Shown one piece after another: positions 1-7,472 of a stretch of 21,279 nucleotides of DNA; position 1 is the stretch's first letter, and each line of letters starts with the position of its first letter. Made by a program: the position numbers and the translations under genes. The notes beneath the pieces are model-generated. The model was not told the origin of the DNA. It ran no database searches and worked only from the letters and a program-made list of their open reading frames with translations. This DNA comes from a virus, in IMG/VR virus record IMGVR_UViG_3300035698_016634, positions 1-21,279 of that record. One strand, 5' to 3'.

Positions 1-215
1 CTCGTTGCAGTCCCAACACCATACGCCATTGACGTGCTGATCGTTGCGCCGCTTGCGACAGTGATTAGATTGCTAAACGCCGCGCTTGCTGCAACGCTGA
101 TCGCGCCCGAATGTGCAACGTCACTCGCAACGCTTTGCGATGCGCTTGCTGTCTTTGATAAAAACGCGGTGTTGAATGTCGATGCGTCTGCTGTGTTTCC
201 GTCTTCTACGCTCAT
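1..215 (-). CDS. Tail-associated protein, N-terminal part (cut by window edge)
   Basis: An open frame begins with ATG at 215 and runs off the left edge, giving 71 visible residues. It overlaps the stop of the preceding gene as ATGA, so it is very likely translated by coupling and belongs to the same late operon. The visible part starts MSVEDGNTADASTFNTAF and is then almost entirely Ala, Ser, Thr, Val and Gly, which is typical of an elongated beta-rich or coiled virion protein. From its place after the distal tail gene it is probably a tail tip, baseplate or fibre component. The family cannot be named from this much sequence. The plus-strand reading across 34-219 is the complement of this frame and is not a gene. 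Confidence 0.65.
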   Translation of the reverse strand, partial: MSVEDGNTADASTFNTAFLSKTASASQSVASDVAHSGAISVAASAAFSNLITVASGATISTSMAYGVGTAT

Positions 216-988
216 GTGATTACTCTCCAAATTAGCATGCCAGTTTCGTAATACCCTGGAAGCCCTTTACCATATAACTCTTTCAATTTGACTTGTGTGC
301 CTTCGCTCCCAAATCCTTTTTCAATAACCATCTTTGAATACGTTGCTGTCGTATCTCGATCGGGCATGAATTCAACTGTGTTTTTCTCTCGTGTCCACTC
401 AAAGAAAGCTAACGCGTCTGCAACTGCAGTTGCATTGTTTTCAATCGGACCGCTTGATGGTTGGGCGATGTTAGAAATGTATTTAGCGTTACACTGCATT
501 CTAACTAAGTTACCGAATGAAACCATCTCATAGTTTCCAGTGACGGTTTCGTAAACAGTTTCATTCAAAGCAGCGCGCCAGTTCTCTTCTGGAATATAGT
601 CCTGCAAGATGAATTGTGGTTTCCATTCAGTGCCTGTCGCACTCGCTGCATCGTATGTGCTCGCACCAGTCTTATCACTCGCTGCGTTGATACCGATGTC
701 AGCATAGACGCCGCTCGCTGCGTTCGCTCCTGTGCTCGCAAGGATTGAGAAAGTTGCATCACCTGCAATCGTGATTATTCGAGTCGCCCTGGCGAGCGAC
801 ACAGTGAAGTCAATCGTTTCGCTTATTGCATTCAACTTGCTTGAAAGATGAGCGACAATCTCGACAGGGCTATAAGTGCCATAGTCCAGAGTAACGTTTT
901 GCTCAGTGCCATCGTCAATATCAATGCGGTTGTTGCTCCCATTAATTTCAAAGCCATAATAGAATTTGCTCAATGTGCTAATGCTCAT
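212..988 (-). CDS. Distal tail / tail tip protein, 258 aa
   Basis: This gene follows the tape measure gene directly, with an ATGA overlap at 985-988. That is the usual place for the distal tail protein that joins the tail tube to the tip complex in siphophages. The N-terminal ~120 residues look like a beta domain with a D-x-T-G-A-S-x-Y stretch near residue 105, a pattern I associate with a recurrent domain in viral structural proteins. The C-terminal half carries an aromatic-rich segment around 120-150 and a conserved-looking ending with LKELYGKGLPGYYETG followed by a hydrophobic strand. The tail assignment rests mainly on gene order. The precise role (distal tail protein or hub) is not settled. 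Confidence 0.6.
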   Translation of the reverse strand: MSISTLSKFYYGFEINGSNNRIDIDDGTEQNVTLDYGTYSPVEIVAHLSSKLNAISETIDFTVSLARATRIITIAGDATFSILASTGANAASGVYADIGINAASDKTGASTYDAASATGTEWKPQFILQDYIPEENWRAALNETVYETVTGNYEMVSFGNLVRMQCNAKYISNIAQPSSGPIENNATAVADALAFFEWTREKNTVEFMPDRDTTATYSKMVIEKGFGSEGTQVKLKELYGKGLPGYYETGMLIWRVIT

Positions 989-2703
989 GCAGTCAGTCCT
1001 TTAACCATTCTAATTCCATCGCTTCCGAATGCTTCATTCAGTGCGTCAGCGATCTCTCGACCCAATGCTCGTTTGTCACCTAAGACATTGCCTTCAATGT
1101 TGACGCTGATTTCTTGCGTCGCACGCCTGTCAACCTCTTGTTGTTCTGTTAGTGCGCTTCCAGCTTCACCAACAAATGAACTTGATTGTGAGCTTGACGC
1201 CCCACCCGACGCCGCAGATGTTGAACCCGACCCCAAGCTTGCAGCGAGCACTTTCATTCCTGCGCCTGCTGCAATCAAAGCCAGGCCTGCAGCTACTGCA
1301 AAGCCACCAAAGAAACCGATCAACGCCGCTTTCAATGTGTCGATCGCTTTGGCTTCCAGAACGATTGCGGTTCCGATTTGGATTGCCATGTCTCCCATGA
1401 TGCCAATGACGAAACCAACGAACGCAAGGAACGCGTTCTTTCCAGTCATTAGCGCTGTCACAATAGTTGTTATCCCCCCAACGATTGTTTGTGTTATCCC
1501 ACCAAGAATTGCAGCATCTATTTTCTTTTCTGTTTCAGTCAGCTCTTTTTCGACTACCGCTAGATTCTTTTTTGCAGATTCGGCCATTTCGCCGAAGCCT
1601 CTGCGCGCAGCAGAGCCGACGTCCAAAAACATAACACGCAGCGACTCAAGCTTTTCTTTTAAAGCGTCTGTGAATTCTGTCGAGATTATTTCCTCAGGGT
1701 CATCAAAAGCAGGCGCAGCTTGAGCGATTAATTTCATCCCCTCTAATATGTCACCGCTGAGAATCTTCACGACTCCCTTGGCTTTTAGATATAGTTTCTC
1801 GATTTTCCTTGAAAACATATTGTAGAAAACTTCGAATGGTCGAATGACGCTGTCGAGTAGTGTTGCTCCAAACTCCATTGAAGCAATCACAAACGGTGCG
1901 AAAATATCGTTGCCCGTTTTTTTAACTTCGTCCATGCCCTTTAGAAATTCGATAAGCTCGAATCGAATAAATCTAAGCACCTTAATTACGGTGGGACTTT
2001 GCGTGATGATTGCCCCTTGCTTCTCTTTTATGTCACCCCAAAGATTCTTGATTGACTTCATTGCACCGCTGAATGTGCGCAATTCACTGGAAGCAAAGCC
2101 TGCGAATTTCTTCGCTACTAAATCAATACCTGCACCAGCTTTTAACTGTGCAGCGTCTAACGTTCTGAGAGAAGAAACACTTTCACCTAGTTTTCCAGTT
2201 AATCCTGCGAGCGTTTTTCCCAGGTTGGTGATTGCACCTTCGGCGGAAAGCGTCGACCCTGCAGCAAGGTCAAGCCCTGCTGAAACCATTTTCTTTGCTT
2301 CCTCATTGGTGCGTGCAAACGTGCGAGCAAGCGCGAGTAATTCGAGAGTTGTCTCGTCGCCCATTGTTGTGATCGACTGCAACCCCGATGCAAAGTCTTG
2401 CATGTCCTGTGATGCTGCTTGTGAGAATTCACCCGCACTCATCAGCGATTGATTCATGCGGTTGATCGCGTCCTCTTGTGCCGACGCTAATGCGATGTTT
2501 TCTTCTATGGCGCGGAATATTTTCCCACTTATGAATACTCCTGCGAACGCAATGGATGCAACTTTAATTGCATTGAAACCCCTGCTAAAAGATTTCCCAA
2601 TCTTGTCGCCGGATTTCTTGGCGCTTTTCTCAACTTTTTTTAAGTCGCTCCTTAGCGATGCGACTTCCGCTTTGACTTCGTAGACAATTTCATTATCCGC
2701 CAC
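985..2703 (-). CDS. Tail tape measure protein, 572 aa
   Basis: The tape measure sets tail length, fills the tail lumen and takes part in DNA delivery through the host membrane. The sequence shows an alpha-helical, Ala/Lys/Glu-rich N-terminal region with coiled-coil character (about residues 8-40), a hydrophobic helix around 47-66, a second long helical region near 370-400, and a strongly hydrophobic Gly/Ala-rich segment from about 405 to 490. A Ser/Gly/Ala linker and a small C-terminal domain follow. The start is GTG at 2703, supported by GGGGGT five bases upstream. It overlaps the end of the tail chaperone extension, as expected in a siphophage tail cluster. At about 1.5 angstrom per residue the length predicts a tail near 85 nm. 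Tape measure proteins are usually the largest tail gene product, and this one is on the short side. Confidence 0.9.
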   Translation of the reverse strand: MADNEIVYEVKAEVASLRSDLKKVEKSAKKSGDKIGKSFSRGFNAIKVASIAFAGVFISGKIFRAIEENIALASAQEDAINRMNQSLMSAGEFSQAASQDMQDFASGLQSITTMGDETTLELLALARTFARTNEEAKKMVSAGLDLAAGSTLSAEGAITNLGKTLAGLTGKLGESVSSLRTLDAAQLKAGAGIDLVAKKFAGFASSELRTFSGAMKSIKNLWGDIKEKQGAIITQSPTVIKVLRFIRFELIEFLKGMDEVKKTGNDIFAPFVIASMEFGATLLDSVIRPFEVFYNMFSRKIEKLYLKAKGVVKILSGDILEGMKLIAQAAPAFDDPEEIISTEFTDALKEKLESLRVMFLDVGSAARRGFGEMAESAKKNLAVVEKELTETEKKIDAAILGGITQTIVGGITTIVTALMTGKNAFLAFVGFVIGIMGDMAIQIGTAIVLEAKAIDTLKAALIGFFGGFAVAAGLALIAAGAGMKVLAASLGSGSTSAASGGASSSQSSSFVGEAGSALTEQQEVDRRATQEISVNIEGNVLGDKRALGREIADALNEAFGSDGIRMVKGLTA

Positions 2704-3234
2704 GACTGACCCCCATGCCTTGCGCTAGTTGCAGATCATGCACCGTCAACGCTTTTTTATTATCGTTCGGAAACGCTCGCATATGCACTTCTCTATGCAA
2801 CTTGCTTCGACCCGATTCTTTCATGTGGGGATAGTCAGACACGTTCATTTGCAAAAGCATATCCTGAGACTTCAACAAATCTATTGCGCTGAAGTATGTC
2901 TCAAGTGTTATCACGTCCAACCCTTCCACATAGTCAGCGCTCCAACCATAGTAATGGCAGAGCGCTGCAAACTTTATGTCAAGATTGTCTAACTTTTTTT
3001 TTCAGAAGGTATCAGACCACTCACGATTTGAGACAATGAACCTGAGTCGATATCCCATGCGACATCTTTAGGAAGTCCCAACATGTCGAGTAACTCGATC
3101 ACGCCGTCAATCGTTTCTGCGTCTTTCCGTTCTGAGAAAGCTTTGATCTGTCGCGCCGATGGAATAGTTAATAAGTAATTATCTTTTCCAACAACAACTT
3201 TGATCTGCTTTTTAACAACCTTGATTTCATTCAT
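2693..3234 (-). CDS. Tail assembly chaperone, frameshift fusion product (gpGT-like, 180 aa)
   Basis: This is the long chaperone form made by a -1 ribosomal frameshift. Frame 0 runs from ATG 3234 through the A9 tract (T9 on the plus strand, 2994-3002). Slipping back one base on A-AAA-AAA moves the ribosome into a frame open from 2995 to the stop at 2693. The result is 80 residues of the short form followed by 100 more that begin KLDNLDIKFAALCHYYGWSA. The second frame has no good start of its own before the GTG at 2929, and reading through from the slip joins it seamlessly, which supports frameshifting over two separate genes. In lambda-like phages the G and GT proteins coat the tape measure during tail assembly, and this pair lies between tail tube and tape measure exactly as expected. 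Confidence 0.82.
2989..3234 (-). CDS. Tail assembly chaperone, short form (gpG-like, 81 aa)
   Basis: This is the unshifted product, ending in SEKKS and TAG at 2989-2991. It is a small, lysine-rich alpha/beta protein, in keeping with tail chaperones of this type. The ATG at 3234 shares its A with the TAA stop of the tail tube gene (TAATG), so translation is coupled. An in-frame upstream start at 3252 is possible but would lie inside the tail tube gene. The pairing with the -1 extension and the location upstream of the tape measure carry the assignment. The residue sequence alone would not. Confidence 0.8.
   Translation of the reverse strand: MNEIKVVKKQIKVVVGKDNYLLTIPSARQIKAFSERKDAETIDGVIELLDMLGLPKDVAWDIDSGSLSQIVSGLIPSEKKS
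2994..3003 (-). promoter_or_regulatory. -1 ribosomal frameshift slippery site (A9)
   Basis: On the coding strand the sequence is GAA AAA AAA AGT TAG, which contains the X-XXY-YYZ heptamer A-AAA-AAA in the correct phase, two codons before the frame 0 stop. A 4-bp GCAG/CTGC hairpin lies roughly 25-30 bases downstream and could add modest stimulation. A run of nine A could also allow transcriptional slippage. Confidence 0.78.
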
Positions 3235-3785
3235 TACGTTGTGACGCTCCAATCGCCAGTGTTCCAGTTCCCAACAATGCCAAGTCTAACCTCGGTGTCT
3301 TTCGTCGTGTCTGGATATATTTTAAAAGTCACAGTCAATAGACTTGGACTTTCTCCTGAGAAAGAAAAGCTTCCAGGCATTGGATACGCTTTCCAAAAAT
3401 GGATGTCGTCTTCATAGTCTGCGGCACCATTCACAACTGGGTGAAGTGTCAACGCTGCGGCTTGGGAGATTGTTTGTGTGAAGTCGCGACCCGACCCCCA
3501 ACCAACTTGCGCGGATGCACCTGCGCCACTTGCTGTGCGTGACTCGCCCGATTGTGCCATCATGTATTGCACGATTGCTCGGTGAGTTTCTTTTAATGTG
3601 ATTGTCAGCTCAGCACCTTTTCCTGTGCGAATGCCTGACAATATATTTGTGCCCTCTTGATGAGCAGTGACGTCAACGACGTCTTCTGAAAAGGTGACTT
3701 CAATGTCGCCCTCGGTGAAGCCCAACGCGGAAGCAGACCAAGTCACTTCCATCGGTTGAACGAGAATATTTGCTACAGTTCCCAT
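3234..3785 (-). CDS. Major tail tube protein, 183 aa
   Basis: This protein is beta-rich throughout, with Thr/Ser/Val/Gly-rich strands and few helices. It includes an early strand pair around residues 25-45 with EGDIEVTFSEDVVDVTAHQE and a central long-loop segment rich in Gly and Ala (about 80-100). Size, composition and position upstream of the chaperone and tape measure genes match the tail tube subunit that polymerises into the tail shaft. The ATG at 3785 is preceded by an AGGGGA-type site about nine bases upstream, stronger than at most neighbours, which suits a high-copy structural protein. The downstream chaperone start overlaps its stop codon. I see no extra Ig-like domain at the C-terminus. 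Confidence 0.8.
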   Translation of the reverse strand: MGTVANILVQPMEVTWSASALGFTEGDIEVTFSEDVVDVTAHQEGTNILSGIRTGKGAELTITLKETHRAIVQYMMAQSGESRTASGAGASAQVGWGSGRDFTQTISQAAALTLHPVVNGAADYEDDIHFWKAYPMPGSFSFSGESPSLLTVTFKIYPDTTKDTEVRLGIVGNWNTGDWSVTT

Positions 3786-3800
3786 TTCTTCTTTCCCCTC

Positions 3801-4226
3801 TTAAAAACACAATACTAGAAGACATGTGAATGTAACTTCTAAAATGATTGCGTTGTCGTTTGACTCATCGTATGGTTCTAAGATTTTACTATTTAAATAA
3901 ATATTTTTAATCTCAGTGCCCAAGCGATTGTCACTGTCTAAGACTTCCTCAAGTAACGCTTGATATTTTTCCATGACAGTATCAAGTGCGCCACCAACGT
4001 CACGGTATCCTTTGAAAAAGATTCGTATGACGACATCCTCTTCAATCTCTTGACCGATGTTGTCGTATGACCCACGTCGGCCGCCCGATGGGTTGTCGAT
4101 ATGATACGCCTCATGGAATATCGTTTTCGGAACGTTCTGAAAGTTGAAGCCGTCTTTATGTTCTCTGTATCCGAGCGCAGTCATTCGCGTTCGAAAGTAT
4201 GGACGAACGTCTGCAACGCCTGCCAT
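3801..4226 (-). CDS. Tail terminator / tail completion protein candidate, 141 aa
   Basis: The gene sits between the head-tail connector and the tail tube. In siphophages this is where the tail terminator or head-tail joining protein is encoded. It begins MAGVADVRPYFRTRMTALGYREH, followed by a region around residues 35-60 with Asn-Pro-Ser-Gly-Gly-Arg-Arg, and a C-terminal beta strand pair (about 110-135) ending in a hydrophobic LLVLCF. The N-terminal helix, flexible loop and closing strands agree with the alpha/beta fold of tail terminators, but no diagnostic motif is visible. Its ATG shares a base with the TAA stop of the upstream gene, indicating coupled translation. The function is inferred from order, size and predicted fold. 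Confidence 0.6.
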   Translation of the reverse strand: MAGVADVRPYFRTRMTALGYREHKDGFNFQNVPKTIFHEAYHIDNPSGGRRGSYDNIGQEIEEDVVIRIFFKGYRDVGGALDTVMEKYQALLEEVLDSDNRLGTEIKNIYLNSKILEPYDESNDNAIILEVTFTCLLVLCF

Positions 4227-4924
4227 TACTTCCTCGACACAAACGCGGAACGTGTATCGAGAAACTCTGCGTCGTCGATCGTTCCGTCATTGTTGATGTC
4301 GACTCGCAGTGCGACTCGACTTCGCCATTTGATTTGCTCGGCACTATATTTTCTCGCTTTGATCGAAAAGACATCGTCAGTTGCGTTTGATATTCCCTCA
4401 AAGATTAGTTGCAACGTCCAGAATGTTGACCATTGTTTGACTTCCTCAATATCAACTATTGAGGTTTTCGTTAGCGGTTCGTCATCAACGTCGACGTATC
4501 CCTCTTTATCTAACCATTTCAGAATCAACGTTTGCACTCGACGATGCGTATTGAGAAACGACTCGCGTCCATCCTCAACCCACTTCAATACGTCGGGTTC
4601 GTGCAGTGTTAAATCTGAATCAGTTGAGAAGAGTTTATCCGCAACGCTCGTGACGACAGTGATTGCACCAGTAACTTGCGCGCTTGCGCTCGCTGCTCCT
4701 GCTTCCACTATGCATGTGAACGTTTTGGTTCCGCTTGCTGCGTAACTCCAATCGAGATACATGTCAGTTGTGACGGTGATTAAATCCTCGCCTACTGCTG
4801 GACGTATCTTGATTGCAGATATTGCACTTTCATCTTGAGTGACAAAACTTTTCTCTGCGTTCAATCGAATCTTGTCATCAACTTGTGTTGTCGGTTCGAC
4901 TTTTAGCTTTGGGAAAATTGCCAT
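4226..4924 (-). CDS. Head-tail connector (adaptor) protein with Ig-like domain and EF-hand loop, 232 aa
   Basis: The protein appears to have two parts. Residues ~35-100 are a Thr/Val/Ala-rich beta segment with a PKD/Ig-like pattern (YLDWSYAASGTKTFTC and following strands). Residues ~105-232 are helical with conserved-looking Trp and Lys-x-x-x-Tyr features like phage connector proteins of the gp6 type. At residues 209-220 there is a textbook 12-residue EF-hand loop, DINNDGTIDDAE, with D, N, D, T, D and E at positions 1, 3, 5, 7, 9 and 12. A strong AAGGAG lies six bases before the ATG. The place after the capsid genes and before the tail terminator supports a connector role. The calcium loop is seen directly, but calcium binding is inferred. 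Confidence 0.65.
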   Translation of the reverse strand: MAIFPKLKVEPTTQVDDKIRLNAEKSFVTQDESAISAIKIRPAVGEDLITVTTDMYLDWSYAASGTKTFTCIVEAGAASASAQVTGAITVVTSVADKLFSTDSDLTLHEPDVLKWVEDGRESFLNTHRRVQTLILKWLDKEGYVDVDDEPLTKTSIVDIEEVKQWSTFWTLQLIFEGISNATDDVFSIKARKYSAEQIKWRSRVALRVDINNDGTIDDAEFLDTRSAFVSRK

Positions 4925-4943
4925 TCAAAACTCCTTAAGGGTT

Positions 4944-4963
4944 GAGGCGGCTTTCACCGCCCC
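4944..4963 (-). other. GC-rich hairpin between head genes
   Basis: In the 55-bp gap between two head genes the minus-strand transcript can form a 7-bp stem (one G-U pair) with a six-base loop: GAGGCGG at 4944-4950 against CCGCCCC at 4957-4963. No U-run follows, so it is not a typical intrinsic terminator. It could protect mRNA ends or reduce readthrough from the capsid genes. Confidence 0.4.
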
Positions 4964-4979
4964 TAATTTATTCACGTCG

Positions 4980-5372
4980 CTATTCGGCGATGTAGTAAAA
5001 TCTTTTTACTTTTAACTTTCCTGCAGTCAAAGCACCACCTGCAATAGTGAGAATACAATCCGCACCACTTGCAGCAGTTACTAGGACGGGCGTCCTGTCA
5101 AAAGTGTTAATGACTGCATTGTTTGAATACGTTGCAACTGCAGCATCAGCGCCATAGGCACCATCAGCAGCAGTGGTTCCAACCGCGGCACTTGCACTTG
5201 ACCCAGCAAGAGCAGTCTCGACAGTTACGATCACATCATAGACGAGAGCGCCGGTTGGCAAGTCTGCTTTGTTTGCTTTCGCAGACAAGTCGATCACACC
5301 AATAGCGCCGCCGTCGACAGAGAAGTCATAAATAAATTCATCAGCTAATAGATTGTCATTTTGAAAAGCCAT
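4980..5372 (-). CDS. Head decoration-like protein, 130 aa
   Basis: This is a small Ala/Gly/Thr/Val-rich protein encoded directly after the major capsid protein, 15 bp downstream. Beta strands dominate: an N-terminal FIYDFSVDGGAIGVIDL, a middle region with Ala/Gly loops (residues ~55-80) and a final strand LKVKRFYYIAE. Position and composition match head decoration or capsid-stabilising proteins found next to capsid genes. It has its own well-placed AAGGAAAGGA site seven bases before the ATG, consistent with high expression. No family-specific motif is recognised, and a minor head protein with another role cannot be excluded. Confidence 0.6.
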   Translation of the reverse strand: MAFQNDNLLADEFIYDFSVDGGAIGVIDLSAKANKADLPTGALVYDVIVTVETALAGSSASAAVGTTAADGAYGADAAVATYSNNAVINTFDRTPVLVTAASGADCILTIAGGALTAGKLKVKRFYYIAE

Positions 5373-5387
5373 ATCTAATTCCTTTCC

Positions 5388-6230
5388 TTAACCCAACGTC
5401 ACTACGCGTGAAGAGTCGAGCTGTTTGAAACCTGCCAACGTATCAACGTTGACTCGTTCTGCACGTTTACCTTCGCCACCAAGGTCATAGATTTTAACTT
5501 CCATGCCTTGTTGTGCTGCTACTGTGAAATAGCTCTCGTGAAAGAGATAAGTTGTGTTGCTCACAATTGTAGTCATGTGAGGAGTGAACCCAAGCAACGG
5601 AGCTCCGACTTCACCAGTAGTTAAAAGGTTTGCACCAGAAACGAAATCACTGGAAGTGAAACCAGAGATGTTGAAGACGTCTGCAGCTTGAGCGGCGCCC
5701 ATAACTGCGTGACGTCCTTGCTTAGGCACATTGGCAGTATCCAAAAGTTCCATCGACTCCAATAAATCGGCAAGGGATAACGTGGTGCCTGAGTCGAACG
5801 AAAGCGTATGATCGGGCGAGCTTGTGCTTGGTGCAGTGTTGTCGATAATGTGTTGTTGAAATTTCTTCAACACAGAATAGATCGCAAGATCTTGAAGCTT
5901 AGTCATCAAAGGCAATGATTGCTTTTGACTTCTTTTAGTCAAGATTAAATCTTTAACGATTCGTTTGTTGATAACAAGCGCTTGTCCAGTGATGGTAACT
6001 GCGTCTGCATCAGCAGCAGCGTCTTCATCAAGGTCACTTGCTGCACTGAATTCAGGCACGCTTGAAATGTTTACTGTGTCGCCGAGATCGTTGATCTCAC
6101 CTTCATAGTCACGAGAGATTACTGCGTTGAATGGAAGTTCTGCGAGTAATACATCATAGAAATTTGAGCTCCAGATTTCTGGAACGATTGCACTTGTCTC
6201 AGTGCCTGCTCTAAATAATTGATCGGCCAT
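5388..6230 (-). CDS. Major capsid protein (HK97-like fold), 280 aa
   Basis: The predicted architecture fits the HK97 fold of tailed phages. There is an N-terminal arm with TSAIVPEIWSSNFYDVLLAEL, an extended E-loop-like region rich in Asp/Ala (~50-80), a long spine-helix candidate near 105-130 and a C-terminal beta-rich P/A domain ending in FKQLDSSRVVTLG. The protein begins directly after the scaffold gene and has the strongest ribosome binding site of the head genes (AGGGGGA about seven bases before ATG), as expected for the most abundant virion protein. No N-terminal protease or propeptide is evident and no separate protease gene is seen nearby, so maturation probably relies on the separate scaffold protein. 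Confidence 0.85.
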   Translation of the reverse strand: MADQLFRAGTETSAIVPEIWSSNFYDVLLAELPFNAVISRDYEGEINDLGDTVNISSVPEFSAASDLDEDAAADADAVTITGQALVINKRIVKDLILTKRSQKQSLPLMTKLQDLAIYSVLKKFQQHIIDNTAPSTSSPDHTLSFDSGTTLSLADLLESMELLDTANVPKQGRHAVMGAAQAADVFNISGFTSSDFVSGANLLTTGEVGAPLLGFTPHMTTIVSNTTYLFHESYFTVAAQQGMEVKIYDLGGEGKRAERVNVDTLAGFKQLDSSRVVTLG

Positions 6231-6247
6231 TTGGTTTTCCCCCTAAA

Positions 6248-6925
6248 TTAGCCACGTTGTTTTAAGTATGCGTCATGCACCTTTTGAAACTCAACGCGGT
6301 CGCCAGTTTTGTTGTATTCTTTTTGTGCTTTTAAATAGGCTGCTTTGTCTATTCCAGATCCATTGACTGAAACGCTTGGCACTAGGCCATTGACATTCGG
6401 AGCGCCACCAAACCAATGAGGTCGTGAAAGCTTTAGGTTGCTGATGAATGCTTCAATATTATGCACTGTCACATTGCCGAATGAAGTCGTTTCGACTTCG
6501 ACTTCGTCGCTTGGAACGAGCTCTAAATCGGCAAGGGCTTGTTGCCTCAGTCCGTTCTTTAGTGCTGCGCTTTTAATTGCTTCCATCTTTTTGCTATTTA
6601 TAAACGAGTGAGAGAGTGTCTCAGTTTTCTTGCGTTCTGCATCGGCCATGTCAACTGCCTCTTGGCGTTGTTGGTCTTTCAGTTCAGCAAGCTCTTTCCA
6701 CTTCTCTGACTGTCGTAAAACTTCTTCTTTTTGCTTTTGACCCGTTTGCTTTAGTTCGTTCGCTTCGTTTTTGTATTTATGCAAATCATCCATCAATCGC
6801 TTGTAGTCTGATTCACTAATAGTTTTAACCTTCGGACCCGAATCGGGTGTTGCCTGAATTGAAGCACTGCTTTCATTCTCAGACGCAGGTGCGTTTGTAT
6901 TGTCATTGTTCTCTGTGTTTTCCAA
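6248..6925 (-). CDS. Capsid scaffolding protein, 225 aa (TTG start)
   Basis: This protein is highly charged. It has an Asn/Ser/Glu-rich disordered N-terminus, a long coiled coil from about residue 37 to 106 with heptad Lys/Glu/Leu spacing (KRLMDDLHKYKNEANELKQ and onward), and a small C-terminal domain containing LSRPHWFGG. Composition, length and position immediately before the major capsid protein match phage scaffolds, which nucleate and shape the procapsid and then leave. The start is chosen as TTG at 6925 because AGAGAGG lies nine bases upstream. Other in-frame candidates are GTG at 6952 and TTG at 6961, and neither has a comparable site. There is no ATG in this part of the frame, so the translational start is unusual. 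Confidence 0.8.
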   Translation of the reverse strand: MENTENNDNTNAPASENESSASIQATPDSGPKVKTISESDYKRLMDDLHKYKNEANELKQTGQKQKEEVLRQSEKWKELAELKDQQRQEAVDMADAERKKTETLSHSFINSKKMEAIKSAALKNGLRQQALADLELVPSDEVEVETTSFGNVTVHNIEAFISNLKLSRPHWFGGAPNVNGLVPSVSVNGSGIDKAAYLKAQKEYNKTGDRVEFQKVHDAYLKQRG

Positions 6926-6947
6926 AATCGTAGCCCTCTCTTCTTTG

Positions 6948-6978
6948 GTCACTGACCGCAATGGTTTTCGTCACTGAC
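6948..6978 (-). repeat. Two 9-bp repeats, 22 bp apart, upstream of scaffold
   Basis: GTCACTGAC occurs at 6948-6956 and again at 6970-6978 on the plus strand, start to start 22 bp. Each copy is itself a GTCA-C-TGAC palindrome. The pair sits just upstream of the chosen scaffold start. The helical-phase spacing suggests binding sites for a dimeric regulator rather than chance. Confidence 0.5.
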
Positions 6979-7004
6979 TAACAACCATGCTCAAATGATA
7001 TATC

Positions 7005-7472
7005 TTATTTGAGAAAAGATGCAATGATACGCTGCAGTAAATTCTTAACTGCTCGATCGATTGTGACGGTGAATTGCTCACCATCTTTATCGGGAATGAA
7101 GCGTCGAGCGGCCATGTCTTTCGTTCCCTCTTGGTGTGCCTTCGCGTATTCAATTACTTTGCCGTCGTCAAATATCCCGACATCAATATGATCGCCTTTG
7201 ATTTTGTAATTGAGTGCGGCATAAAGTTGACCCGATAAAAATAGATCGACGGGTCGGTGTGGCTTTTTCTTTCCAGGGTAGCTCGGTGGGTTTTTGTATT
7301 TGTCCCAACGCCTGACCCCCCTAACTGGTGACACTCCATGACTCATTGACTTCACCATTTCCGACACAGTTACGCGCCCGATTTTATTGAGCACCTTTTT
7401 GCTTCTCAATGCCTTGGATATTTTAAGGAGTGAGTCGTGTTTGAAAGTAACCTTCGCGTTGACCGTCGTCAT
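7005..7472 (-). CDS. gpG-like virion morphogenesis protein B, 155 aa
   Basis: This protein resembles the Mu gpG / HK97 gp10-type head completion proteins. It has a helical N-terminus (KISKALRSKKVLNKIGR), then SPVRG and a basic Tyr/Pro/Lys-rich loop, then the hallmark LFLSGQLYAAL strand-helix, a VGIF strand, an AxxHQEG segment and the closing ARRFIP-x-x-x-GE motif near residues 122-132. The same series occurs in the gene immediately upstream, so the two are probably paralogs. The start overlaps the upstream stop as ATGA. In Mu-like phages gpG lies between portal/F and scaffold/capsid genes, and this gene occupies the same place. Its likely role is at the head vertex or neck during head-tail joining. 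Confidence 0.65.
   Translation of the reverse strand: MTTVNAKVTFKHDSLLKISKALRSKKVLNKIGRVTVSEMVKSMSHGVSPVRGVRRWDKYKNPPSYPGKKKPHRPVDLFLSGQLYAALNYKIKGDHIDVGIFDDGKVIEYAKAHQEGTKDMAARRFIPDKDGEQFTVTIDRAVKNLLQRIIASFLK

Noticed and set aside
848-1723. 291-residue plus-strand open frame antisense to the tape measure and distal tail genes
   Set aside because: It is the complement of two well-supported minus-strand genes, has an Ala/Pro/Ser/Ile composition typical of antisense reading, no ribosome site, and spans the junction of the two real genes.
1844-2452. 202-residue plus-strand open frame
   Set aside because: It is antisense to the tape measure gene with the same composition signature and no ribosome site.
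4101-4745. 214-residue plus-strand open frame
   Set aside because: It is antisense to the connector and tail terminator genes and crosses their boundary; no domain pattern is seen.
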